Shown here one piece after another: positions 1 through 5,538 of a DNA stretch of 8,482 bases (its first letter is position 1; every line of letters starts with the position of its first letter). The stretch covers positions 1 through 8,482 of the forward strand of contig JAFSUV010000017.1 of assembly GCA_017450425.1 (NCBI GenBank), written 5' to 3'. This stretch comes from Kiritimatiellia bacterium. Lineage in GTDB: Bacteria; Verrucomicrobiota; Kiritimatiellia; RFP12; UBA3636. The position numbers were made by a program, and so were the translations under genes. A model generated the notes under the pieces. The model was not told the origin of the DNA. It saw nothing but the letters and a program-made list of their open reading frames with translations, and ran no database searches.

Positions 1-880
1 CGTCGCCGTCCTCGAACGAGAGGTGAAGCCAGCTCCAGAGTTCCTTCATGCGTCCAAGCAGCGGCGCCGGACCGTGGAGCGTGCGCGCGTAGTCGTCGTA
101 GAGGGCGGCCGCGAATTCGGCGATGCGCTCGCGCCGCGGGGCGGGGGAGGGCGCGGAAGCGCCACCGGCCGCGATTCGCTCCGCCAAATCGGGCCGCGCG
201 CAAAGACCCCGGCCGATCATGATCCCGTCGAGTTTGGGAAAGCGCGCGGCGATCGCCTCGGCGTCGGCCGGCGAAAACACGTCGCCGTTGTAAACGACAG
301 GCGCGGCAAACAGCGGATAGACCCTGGCGAACGCCTCGATGTCGGCGACGCCGCCGTACATCTGCACGCCGGTGCGCGGGTGGATGAAAATCCGCTCGAT
401 CGGAAACGAGTTGAAAACCGGCGCGAGCGATTCGAGCGTTTCGGCCGAATGGTATCCAAGGCGGACTTTCACGGAGAAGCCGCCCGGCATCGCTTCGCAG
501 CCCGCTTCGAGCATGCGCGACAGATTGGCCGGGTTTTCGAGAAGGCCGGAGCCGCGCCCCTTGCGGGCGACGAATTTCCAGGGGCATCCGCAATTGAGGT
601 TCAGCCGGGTGAAGCCCATGCCGCGCAGGACCGCGGCGGCCTGGCGCAGCGCGTCCGGGTCGCGTCCGATGACCTGCGGCACCGTCATCGCCGCCGTGCC
701 GCCAAGACCCATGAGATCGGAAAAGACGCGCACCGGCACCGAACCCGCTCCCGACGAGGAAAGCGGCACGAACGGAGCCATAACGGCGGATATCCCGCCG
801 AAGCGCTCGACGAGCCGCTTGCGGAACGGGGCGAGCGTCACGCCGCGCAGCGGCGCAAGCCAAACCGGAGGCGTTTTCAC
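1..880 (-). CDS. dus: tRNA-dihydrouridine synthase (Dus family), 3' end missing
   Basis: FMN-dependent enzyme that reduces uridine to dihydrouridine in tRNA D-loops, acting in the cytosol. About 293 codons are visible before the left edge. The N-terminal motif LAPLRGVTLAPFR (residues 8-20) matches the Dus signature LAPMxGVTxxPFR. NLNCGCP (94-100) carries the expected catalytic cysteine, C99. Further on IHPRTGVQMYGG, VVYNGDVFSPADA and IMIGRG match the phosphate/FMN-binding end of the TIM barrel. The start is taken as GTG at 880, because it keeps the whole N-terminal motif. The first in-frame ATG (residue 34, in AVMAPF) would delete it. The GTG overlaps the TGA of the upstream kinase (GTGA), so translational coupling is likely; no clear Shine-Dalgarno is seen. 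Which Dus subfamily (A, B, C or another), and so which D-loop position it modifies, cannot be decided here. Confidence 0.93.
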   Translation of the reverse strand, partial: MKTPPVWLAPLRGVTLAPFRKRLVERFGGISAVMAPFVPLSSSGAGSVPVRVFSDLMGLGGTAAMTVPQVIGRDPDALRQAAAVLRGMGFTRLNLNCGCPWKFVARKGRGSGLLENPANLSRMLEAGCEAMPGGFSVKVRLGYHSAETLESLAPVFNSFPIERIFIHPRTGVQMYGGVADIEAFARVYPLFAAPVVYNGDVFSPADAEAIAARFPKLDGIMIGRGLCARPDLAERIAAGGASAPSPAPRRERIAEFAAALYDDYARTLHGPAPLLGRMKELWSWLHLSFEDGD

Positions 881-1890
881 GCCACTGCGGAGCCGGCGGC
901 GGCGCGGATTTCGCTCGCGGTTGCGACCGCCGTACCGAGTTTGCCCACAACGATCCCTGCGGCGGTGTTGGCGAAACGGGCGGCGTCGCCGAGGCCGATC
1001 CCGGCGGCGAGCGCGGCCGTCATGGCCGCTATCACGGTGTCGCCGGCGCCGGACACGTCAAACACCTCCCGGGCGAAAGTGGGAATCGTTTCGACCGGCC
1101 GCCCGCCCTCCGAGAGGAGCATGCCGCCGGCGCCGAGCGTGACGACGAGAAAGCGCGGCGCGAACTTTGCGTGAATCGCCTCGCACACCGCCTCGGCGGG
1201 AAATTCGCCGGGAGTTTCTTCTAGCCCCGCGAGACGCAGCGCCTCGGCGCGGTTGGGGGTCATGAGAAAAACGCCGCTGTAATCGATACCGGGGCGGGGC
1301 TTGGGATCGAGGGAAAGGACGTCCGGGCGGGAGGGTAGGGTAGAAAGCGCCTTGAGAGTCGCGTTGCAGACAAGCCCCTTGGCGTAGTCGGACACCAGGA
1401 TGGCATCCGCAGCCGAAGCGAGCGGGGCCACGAAACGCCCGAAATCGCCGGGCGACACGGCGTAGCTTGCGGCGGAGCCTTCGCGGTCGAGCCGGCAAAC
1501 CTGCTGCCGGCTGCACAGAACGCGCGTCTTGACGATCGTCGAAACCGCTTTGGAGACGCTCCCCGGAGCGAGCGCGACGCCTCCGCCGGCGAGAAGCTCG
1601 CAAAGGCGCGCGCCGTCGGGATCGGTCCCGATCCGGCCAAAGAGCGAAACTTCGCAGCCGAGCGCCGCAAGATTGAACGCGACGTTCGCGGCGCCGCCGG
1701 CCACTGCGGTTTCGCGCGACACGCGCACGACCGGTACGGGCGCTTCGGGGGAAAGGCGCGAGGCGTCGCCCCAGACATATTTGTCGAGCATGGTGTCGCC
1801 GATTACGAGGATGCGCCGCCCGGCGACACTGCGCAGGATTGTGTCGATTCGCGATGCCAGTTGCGATGTCATGTCGGTTTGCGATGCCAT
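877..1890 (-). CDS. rfaE1: D-glycero-beta-D-manno-heptose-7-phosphate kinase (HldA/RfaE1 type)
   Basis: PfkB/ribokinase-family sugar kinase of 337 residues. The family phosphorylates heptose-7-phosphate at C1 on the way to ADP-heptose for the LPS inner core. Recognised by GDTMLDKYVWG (31-41), SRLSPEAPVPVV (44-55), AGGAANVAFNLAALG (64-78), SDYAKG (167-172), LDPKP, the DVSGAGDTV block (278-286) with predicted catalytic base D284, and the HldE-like ending NTAAGIVVGKLGT (308-320). The protein stops there, so the nucleotidyltransferase domain fused in E. coli HldE is absent; a separate HldC/RfaE2-type enzyme would be expected elsewhere. The start at 1890 is chosen for the purine-rich GGAGAGAGAG just upstream. 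An in-frame extension to 2031 would read through the promoter and is unlikely. It is first in a two-gene unit with dus and divergent from moxR. Other PfkB kinases are possible, but the SPEAPVPVV and VVGKLGT blocks argue strongly for the heptose kinase. Confidence 0.93.
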   Translation of the reverse strand: MASQTDMTSQLASRIDTILRSVAGRRILVIGDTMLDKYVWGDASRLSPEAPVPVVRVSRETAVAGGAANVAFNLAALGCEVSLFGRIGTDPDGARLCELLAGGGVALAPGSVSKAVSTIVKTRVLCSRQQVCRLDREGSAASYAVSPGDFGRFVAPLASAADAILVSDYAKGLVCNATLKALSTLPSRPDVLSLDPKPRPGIDYSGVFLMTPNRAEALRLAGLEETPGEFPAEAVCEAIHAKFAPRFLVVTLGAGGMLLSEGGRPVETIPTFAREVFDVSGAGDTVIAAMTAALAAGIGLGDAARFANTAAGIVVGKLGTAVATASEIRAAAGSAVA

Positions 1891-1927
1891 AACTCTCTCT
1901 CCGGACTCTTCCCGCCCGTGTCCGCGC

Positions 1928-1956
1928 ATTCTACCACAGGGGAGACTGATAATATA
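1928..1956 (-). promoter_or_regulatory. Predicted promoter for rfaE1-dus
   Basis: On the minus strand an extended -10, TGGTAGAAT, has its hexamer TAGAAT at 1933-1928, 38 bases before the rfaE1 ATG. The -35 position 17 bp upstream (1956-1951, TATATT) matches the consensus poorly, so the TG extension probably compensates. The -35 region overlaps an AT-rich repeat described separately. Confidence 0.6.
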
Positions 1957-1981
1957 GTTATGTCGCATAATATAGATTATG
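1949..1981. promoter_or_regulatory. Twin AT-rich repeats with palindrome, possible operator
   Basis: ATAATATAG occurs twice, at 1949-1957 and 1967-1975, 18 bp apart, and each copy is followed by TTATG or ATTATG. The second copy is a perfect inverted repeat, CATAAT-ATAG-ATTATG (1966-1981). The first is an imperfect version of it. The block lies between two divergent promoters, covering the rfaE1 -35 region and ending about 9 bp before the moxR -35. It stands out as AT-rich in GC-rich surroundings. It could be a binding site for a dimeric regulator controlling both genes, or AT-rich UP-like sequence. No regulator is identified. Confidence 0.45.
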
Positions 1982-1989
1982 TTAAAACA

Positions 1990-2018
1990 TTGCACCGCTT
2001 CGCGCCGCGTGGTAGAAT
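1990..2018 (+). promoter_or_regulatory. Predicted promoter for moxR
   Basis: TTGCAC (1990-1995), a 17 bp spacer and TAGAAT (2013-2018) preceded by TGG, which gives an extended -10. Transcription would start near 2025, leaving a leader of about 30 bases. A GGAG Shine-Dalgarno at 2041-2044 sits 10 bases before the ATG. Confidence 0.65.
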
Positions 2019-2054
2019 GACTCGCATACATCGAAAAAACGGAGATTTTTCAAG

Positions 2055-3026
2055 ATGGACAATGCAGAAATCCGGGCTCAGGCCGCTTTGTTTGAAAAAT
2101 TGCGCGACGAAGTGGGTCGCGTAGTCGTGGGACAGGAGAAAATCCTCGACAGGCTGCTCGTCGCCATCGCCTGTGAGGGGCACGTGCTCCTGGAGGGCGT
2201 GCCGGGAATCACGAAAACGACGCTCGTCCGGACGCTCGCCGACGCCCTCGGACTCGATTTCCGCCGCGTTTCCTTCACGCCCGACCTGCTCCCGTCGGAT
2301 GTCACGGGAACGCAGGTTTACAACCCCAAGGACGGGACTTTCACGCCGAAAAAAGGCCCTGTTTTCGCCAACATCCTCCTTGCGGACGAGATCAACCGCG
2401 CTCCGGCCAAAGTCCAGTCGGCGCTTCTCGAAGCGATGCAGGAGCGCCAGGTCACGATCGGCGACGATTCGCTGGCGCTCCCCGATCCGTTCCTCGTGCT
2501 GGCCACGCAGAACCCCATCGAGCAGGAAGGCACGTATCCGCTGCCGGAGGCGCAACTCGACCGCTTCCTCTTCAAGTGCCTGGTCTCGTTTCCGCCGCGG
2601 GCGGACGAGCGGCGGATCATGGAGCGCTTTTCGCGGCGCGAAGCGCCGAAAGCCCGCGCCGTTGCGTCGGCTGCGGACGTCGAGGCGCTCCGTTCCGCTC
2701 TCGATGCCGTTTATCTGGACGACAAGGTCGCCGACTACATCCTCGATGTCGTCGAAGCGACCCGCGACCCCCGCAAGGCCGGACTCGACCGCCTTGCGGA
2801 ACTTGTCGATCTCGGCGCGTCGCCGCGCGCGTCGCTGTGCCTCGACCGCGCGTCGCGGGCGCACGCGCGCCTGCGCGGCCGGGCGTACGCGACGCCTCAG
2901 GACGTGAAGGAAATCGCGCCAGACGTCCTGCGCCCCCGGATTTTGCTCTCCTACGAGGCTGAGGCCGAGGGTCTTACGCCGGATTCCTTTGTCGCGCAGG
3001 TGCTGAGCAGAGTGGCCGTGCCGTAA
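2055..3026 (+). CDS. moxR: MoxR-family AAA+ ATPase
   Basis: Cytosolic AAA+ ATPase of 323 residues, the usual MoxR length. MoxR proteins act as chaperone-like ATPases that help assemble or activate partner proteins, often ones with von Willebrand factor A domains. Visible motifs are Walker A GVPGITKTT (48-56), Walker B ILLADEIN (107-114, D111/E112), sensor 1 in LATQNP (149-154), EAQLDRF (165-171) with the arginine-finger region, and sensor 2 GASPRAS (254-260, R258). The start ATG at 2055 has GGAG ten bases upstream. The gene stands alone: uppP converges on it directly downstream, so the DUF58, transglutaminase-like and vWA genes that commonly follow moxR are absent here. Family assignment is secure, but the partner and process cannot be inferred from this window. 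Confidence 0.95.
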   Translation: MDNAEIRAQAALFEKLRDEVGRVVVGQEKILDRLLVAIACEGHVLLEGVPGITKTTLVRTLADALGLDFRRVSFTPDLLPSDVTGTQVYNPKDGTFTPKKGPVFANILLADEINRAPAKVQSALLEAMQERQVTIGDDSLALPDPFLVLATQNPIEQEGTYPLPEAQLDRFLFKCLVSFPPRADERRIMERFSRREAPKARAVASAADVEALRSALDAVYLDDKVADYILDVVEATRDPRKAGLDRLAELVDLGASPRASLCLDRASRAHARLRGRAYATPQDVKEIAPDVLRPRILLSYEAEAEGLTPDSFVAQVLSRVAVP

Positions 3027-3057
3027 CGGCCGCCGGCACGCCGCAGTTGTTCCCCAG

Positions 3058-3093
3058 TGCGGTTTCGCTTGCCTCTAGGCGAGCGAAACCGCA
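3058..3093. terminator. Hairpin between convergent moxR and uppP
   Basis: A perfect 12 bp inverted repeat, TGCGGTTTCGCT (3058-3069) with AGCGAAACCGCA (3082-3093), continues through a T/G wobble and GCC/GGC to a four-base loop TCTA (3074-3077). The loop contains the uppP stop codon, and the right arm is made of the last uppP codons (AVSLA). There is no T tract on either side, so it is either a bidirectional hairpin terminator working without a U-run or an mRNA 3'-end stabiliser. Confidence 0.6.
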
Positions 3094-3863
3094 AGCGCGC
3101 CGGCGGCGACGCACCAGACGCCGAAGACCCAGAACCGGCCCTTCTCAAGGGTCTTTACCACGACCTTGAGCGCGAAGCAGCCCACGGCCCCGGAGACCAG
3201 CGTCGCGATCGCGGCTTCGGAGACGCACATCCCCGCCGTGAGGCCGGCGGGATTGCTCCGCAACTCCAGCAACATGGCGCCGAGTATTGCGGGAAGCGAC
3301 ATGATGAAGGAAAATTCCGCAGCCTTTCCGGGCGACATTCCGGCAATGCGCCCGGCGTGGATGGAAGTGCCGGATCGGCTGATGCCGGGAAAAATCGCGA
3401 TCCCCTGCCCTACCCCCATGGCAAGCGCGCGCAGGAGCGAAATGCCGCCGCCCCGGCCGCGCTGCAAAGCATCCGTCACGCACGAAAGCAGTAGCAGTGC
3501 GCCGTTCGCGACGAGCAGGCAGCCTATCGCCCTGGGGGCGTCGAAAACGTCCGCAATTCTGTCCTTGGCGCAGAAATGCACCAGAGCGGCTGGAACGGCG
3601 GAAACGCAAACGTACGCGGCATAGCGCACGGCGTCCTTTTCCAGGCGCAGGAATGCCGTCGCGAGCTGCGCCAACCGTTTGCGGTAGAAAATGCAAACCG
3701 AGAAAACGGTTCCCAGATGGAGGAAAAGCTCGAGCGACGGGCCCGGACTCTCGATCCCGAAAAGCTTTTCGGCAAGCGCGAGATGCCCCGAACTGCTTAT
3801 CGGAAGAAATTCGGCAAGCCCCTGTATGGCCGCAAGTGCGATGAATTTCAGCGAAGCGACCAT
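3075..3863 (-). CDS. uppP: Undecaprenyl-diphosphate phosphatase (UppP/BacA)
   Basis: Integral inner-membrane enzyme of 262 residues, normal for the family. It removes a phosphate from C55-PP to regenerate the lipid carrier for peptidoglycan and other envelope polymers; overexpression in this family gives bacitracin resistance. The first signature is QGLAEFLPISSSGHL (14-28), fitting the (E/Q)xxxE motif with Q14 and E18 and the conserved serine cluster and H27. The second is FPGISRSGTSI (158-168) with catalytic R163. Several hydrophobic segments are evident, for example 45-60, 82-97, 112-128, 184-199, 217-237 and 243-262. The ATG at 3863 is preceded by a strong AGGAGGA at 3871-3877 that contains the stop codon of the upstream EIIA gene, so the two are almost certainly co-transcribed and probably coupled. 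Confidence 0.97.
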   Translation of the reverse strand: MVASLKFIALAAIQGLAEFLPISSSGHLALAEKLFGIESPGPSLELFLHLGTVFSVCIFYRKRLAQLATAFLRLEKDAVRYAAYVCVSAVPAALVHFCAKDRIADVFDAPRAIGCLLVANGALLLLSCVTDALQRGRGGGISLLRALAMGVGQGIAIFPGISRSGTSIHAGRIAGMSPGKAAEFSFIMSLPAILGAMLLELRSNPAGLTAGMCVSEAAIATLVSGAVGCFALKVVVKTLEKGRFWVFGVWCVAAGALAVSLA

Positions 3864-3870
3864 GCGGGGT

Positions 3871-3877
3871 TCCTCCT
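3871..3877 (-). promoter_or_regulatory. Strong Shine-Dalgarno of uppP overlapping the EIIA stop
   Basis: AGGAGGA on the minus strand lies 7 bases before the uppP ATG, and the TAG stop of the EIIA gene (3878-3876) overlaps its first bases. This is the best ribosome binding site in the window and supports coupled translation of uppP. Confidence 0.8.
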
Positions 3878-4352
3878 ATGCGTTGTCTTCGGCAAAGGCG
3901 GCGACGAGGTCTTCGTGCGTTCGCGCGGCAAAGACGCTCTCCCGGACTCTCCTGTTGGAAAGGCGGCGCGTCACGGCCGCGAGAAAGCGGATGTGCGAGT
4001 TGGCGTCCGAAGGCGGCGAAAGCGTTGCGATGAAAAGCGTCGCGGGCTCGCCGTCGAGCGTGTCGAACGCGATTCCCGCCCGCGACACGAGTATCAGCGT
4101 GGCGAGCGAAGAGACGCATTCAGTCCGGGCGTGAGGGATCGCGACCCCGTACTGCATGCCGGTTGACATCTGCTTCTCCCGCTCCACGAGCGCCGAAAGC
4201 ACCGATTCGCGCTTTTCCTCCGGCACGATGCCGGCCTTGACCGCGGCATCGGCTATTTCGGCAAGAAGCGAGGCCTTGTCTTTTGATGACGCATCCGGCA
4301 CGAAAATCGTATCGGCAAGGCGTGAAAGGGGGTCGGGAGAAGAGTCGTTCAC
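3876..4352 (-). CDS. PTS EIIA domain protein, fructose/nitrogen (PtsN-like) type
   Basis: Single-domain phosphoryl carrier of 158 residues. EIIA domains of this class (PTS_EIIA_2) accept phosphate from HPr or NPr on a histidine and either pass it to an EIIB or act as regulators. The phospho-histidine motif GVAIPHART (69-77) gives H74, and the second conserved histidine is H120 in SHIRFLAAVTRRL. The start is GTG at 4352; no ATG is available before residue 62. The ribosome site is weak (GGAT about 8 bases upstream). No EIIB, EIIC, HPr or EI gene is in view, so a regulatory PTS-Ntr style role is plausible but unproven. It precedes uppP in a two-gene operon. The motif spacing matches PtsN, but a fructose-specific EIIA that lost its transporter cannot be excluded. 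Confidence 0.9.
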   Translation of the reverse strand: MNDSSPDPLSRLADTIFVPDASSKDKASLLAEIADAAVKAGIVPEEKRESVLSALVEREKQMSTGMQYGVAIPHARTECVSSLATLILVSRAGIAFDTLDGEPATLFIATLSPPSDANSHIRFLAAVTRRLSNRRVRESVFAARTHEDLVAAFAEDNA

Positions 4353-4415
4353 TGTCTTTGATCCGTGAAACCAAGGGACGATGCCGCTTTTTGCGAAAAG
4401 CGAGACAATGCGAAA

Positions 4416-4444
4416 ATTTTAAACTTTATCGGATTCGCTTGCAA
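4416..4444 (-). promoter_or_regulatory. Predicted promoter for EIIA-uppP
   Basis: Minus-strand TTGCAA (4444-4439), exactly 17 bp, then TAAAAT (4421-4416). The predicted start near 4409 leaves a leader of about 57 bases before the GTG at 4352. The tRNA promoter lies just to the right on the opposite strand, so the two units diverge. Confidence 0.55.
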
Positions 4445-4466
4445 AGCGCGGGCGATGTTTTTTGCC

Positions 4467-4495
4467 TTGACAACAACCATCGAGTTTTATATCAT
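4467..4495 (+). promoter_or_regulatory. Predicted strong promoter for tRNA-Gly
   Basis: A perfect consensus -35 TTGACA (4467-4472), 17 bp spacer, and TATCAT as -10 (4490-4495). Transcription would begin near 4502, about 26 bases before the mature tRNA 5' end. It is the closest match to a sigma-70-type promoter in the window, as expected for a stable RNA. Confidence 0.8.
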
Positions 4496-4527
4496 GCCGC
4501 CCGTTTCCGCACGGATGCACTATTTTC

Positions 4528-4601
4528 GCGGGTGTAGTTCAACGGTAGAATGGAAGCTTCCCAAGCTTCACACGAGGGTTCGACTCCCTTCACCCGCTCC
4601 A
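4528..4601 (+). tRNA. tRNA-Gly, anticodon CCC
   Basis: Folds as a complete 74-base cloverleaf with encoded CCA. The acceptor stem GCGGGTG (4528-4534) pairs perfectly with CACCCGC (4591-4597). The D stem is GTTC/GAAT with a closing G-T wobble. The anticodon stem GAAGC/GCTTC (4553-4557 and 4565-4569) encloses the loop TTCCCAA with anticodon CCC at 4560-4562. The T stem GAGGG/CCCTT encloses the loop TTCGACT. Discriminator T4598 is followed by CCA (4599-4601). The anticodon reads GGG glycine codons. The body matches bacterial tRNA-Gly. Confidence 0.96.
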
Positions 4602-4622
4602 CCATCCCGGCACGCGTCGCGC

Positions 4623-4643
4623 GGGCGTTTCGTGGAAACGCCC
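4623..4643 (+). terminator. Hairpin downstream of tRNA-Gly
   Basis: A perfect nine-base inverted repeat, GGGCGTTTC (4623-4631) and GAAACGCCC (4635-4643), with a GTG loop, 21 bases after the tRNA CCA. It probably ends or protects the tRNA transcript. The sequence that follows is CCTGCTAG, so there is no U tract of the standard intrinsic terminator. Confidence 0.55.
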
Positions 4644-4650
4644 CTGCTAG

Positions 4651-4703
4651 GAAGCGGCTGGTCGGGAAGCGCCCGCGGCGCGGGTGAAATGCCAGACCGC
4701 TTC
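4651..4703. other. Folded-looking noncoding segment
   Basis: The outer arms GAAGCGG (4651-4657) and CCGCTTC (4697-4703) pair perfectly. After a small bulge TGG (4659-4661) pairs with CCA (4692-4694). Inside is a compact hairpin CCCGC-GGC-GCGGG (4672-4684). It lies between the tRNA hairpin and the promoter of the next gene. It may be a second terminator structure, a small RNA or a degenerate repeat. GC-rich sequence forms such pairings easily, so support is modest. Confidence 0.3.
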
Positions 4704-4713
4704 ACGCGCAGCT

Positions 4714-4743
4714 CTGCACGTGCGCCCCGGCATGTGGTAGAAT
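4714..4743 (+). promoter_or_regulatory. Predicted promoter for the 4777-7264 operon
   Basis: An extended -10 TGGTAGAAT ends with TAGAAT at 4738-4743. The best -35 candidate is a weak CTGCAC (4714-4719) at 18 bp spacing. The -10 lies 34 bases before the ATG at 4777, the same geometry as the rfaE1 and moxR promoters. The leader after the predicted start has no Shine-Dalgarno. Confidence 0.6.
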
Positions 4744-4776
4744 CGCGCCGTTTACACGACCAAACACATTTGCACA

Positions 4777-5538
4777 ATGTCACCGATTTTCAAATTCATG
4801 CTCTCGATGGCGACCATCGCGCTCTGCGTGGTGGTTTCACCGTTCGTCCTCGAAGCGACAGTCCGCGCCTACGACAAGGCGTTCGACCCCTATACGCGCC
4901 CCGGCGTGATAACCGAGGACGGGCAGGCCGCCAAATTCGGCCTCAACCGGCGCCTCTTCCGAGAGAACCGCTTCTCTTACATTTCGCCGGAGGTCAGGCT
5001 CGAATTGATCGGGCTTGCGGAAGACGAGGCGATCCACGCCCCGACTCCAATCCGCGGAACCGTGGCGATTTACGAGCTTTCGTCGCCCACAAACGCCCTC
5101 CCCGGCTCGGAGCCGCCAAGCGGGGCGAAATCGCTCGCGAAGTGGACGTTCCGGCTCGACCCGCTTCAGACCCGTCCGAGCGCCGATGCGAATCCGCATC
5201 TCATCGTGGCCGCAACCGCCGTGGATGCGGCCTACGATGAAACGCCCGCCGAGACGTCGGCCGCGACTTACGACGTGACGTGCGCCCTTGCGCCGCTCAC
5301 CGATGCGGACAAGGAGGCGTGCGAGTCGTTTCCGGGGCGGATTTTCGCGCAGGGCACGCCGCTTGAGTTCGACATCGACATCCGCACGGACATCCCGGTG
5401 TCCAACAAGCTCGTCTTTGCATACTCCCGCCCGACGCGTTCGCTTCTGCGCGGCACCGTGCTGGAGCCGCTTTACGACAAGATCGCCTCGACGTTCGGCG
5501 GCGGCGAGAGCGCGGGCGACAGCAAAGGGGGGCGGTAA
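4777..5538 (+). CDS. Unrecognised membrane-anchored or exported protein
   Basis: 253 residues with no family I recognise. Residues 7-26 form one hydrophobic segment after K6, a signal anchor or signal peptide without an obvious cleavage site, so the rest probably lies outside the cytoplasmic membrane. The remainder is soluble, with beta-like alternating stretches (for example VRLELIGL at 73-80, IRGTVAIYEL at 92-101, LEFDIDIRTDIPV at 196-208), two cysteines (C169, C182) that could form a disulfide, and a low-complexity tail GGGESAGDSKGGR. The ATG at 4777 has no Shine-Dalgarno. It is kept because it includes the full hydrophobic segment and fits the promoter; ATGs at residues 8 and 11 would cut into that segment. 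Its stop directly abuts the next gene's ATG, so it leads an operon with a DJ-1 protein and a histidine kinase. Function unknown. Confidence 0.8.
   Translation: MSPIFKFMLSMATIALCVVVSPFVLEATVRAYDKAFDPYTRPGVITEDGQAAKFGLNRRLFRENRFSYISPEVRLELIGLAEDEAIHAPTPIRGTVAIYELSSPTNALPGSEPPSGAKSLAKWTFRLDPLQTRPSADANPHLIVAATAVDAAYDETPAETSAATYDVTCALAPLTDADKEACESFPGRIFAQGTPLEFDIDIRTDIPVSNKLVFAYSRPTRSLLRGTVLEPLYDKIASTFGGGESAGDSKGGR

Noticed and set aside
23..1174. Long plus-strand open frame of 383 codons
   Set aside because: Antisense to dus and rfaE1, which have clear family motifs; arginine/alanine-rich composition is typical of GC-rich shadow frames.
1891..2031. N-terminal extension of rfaE1 to 2031
   Set aside because: Would translate the promoter and repeat region; homologues begin near the internal ATG, which has a good ribosome site.
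4541..4551. GGTAGAAT resembling the shared -10 element
   Set aside because: It is the D arm of tRNA-Gly, explained by tRNA structure.
4588..4601. tRNA 3' end as an integration site
   Set aside because: No second copy of the tRNA 3' sequence and no integrase in the window.
4568..4783. Small minus-strand open frame ending GAGEGSRTLV
   Set aside because: This ending is a known artefact of translating the antisense of a tRNA 3' end.
4365..5240. Plus-strand open frame of 291 codons
   Set aside because: Runs through promoters, the tRNA and part of the 4777 gene in another frame; no family similarity seen.
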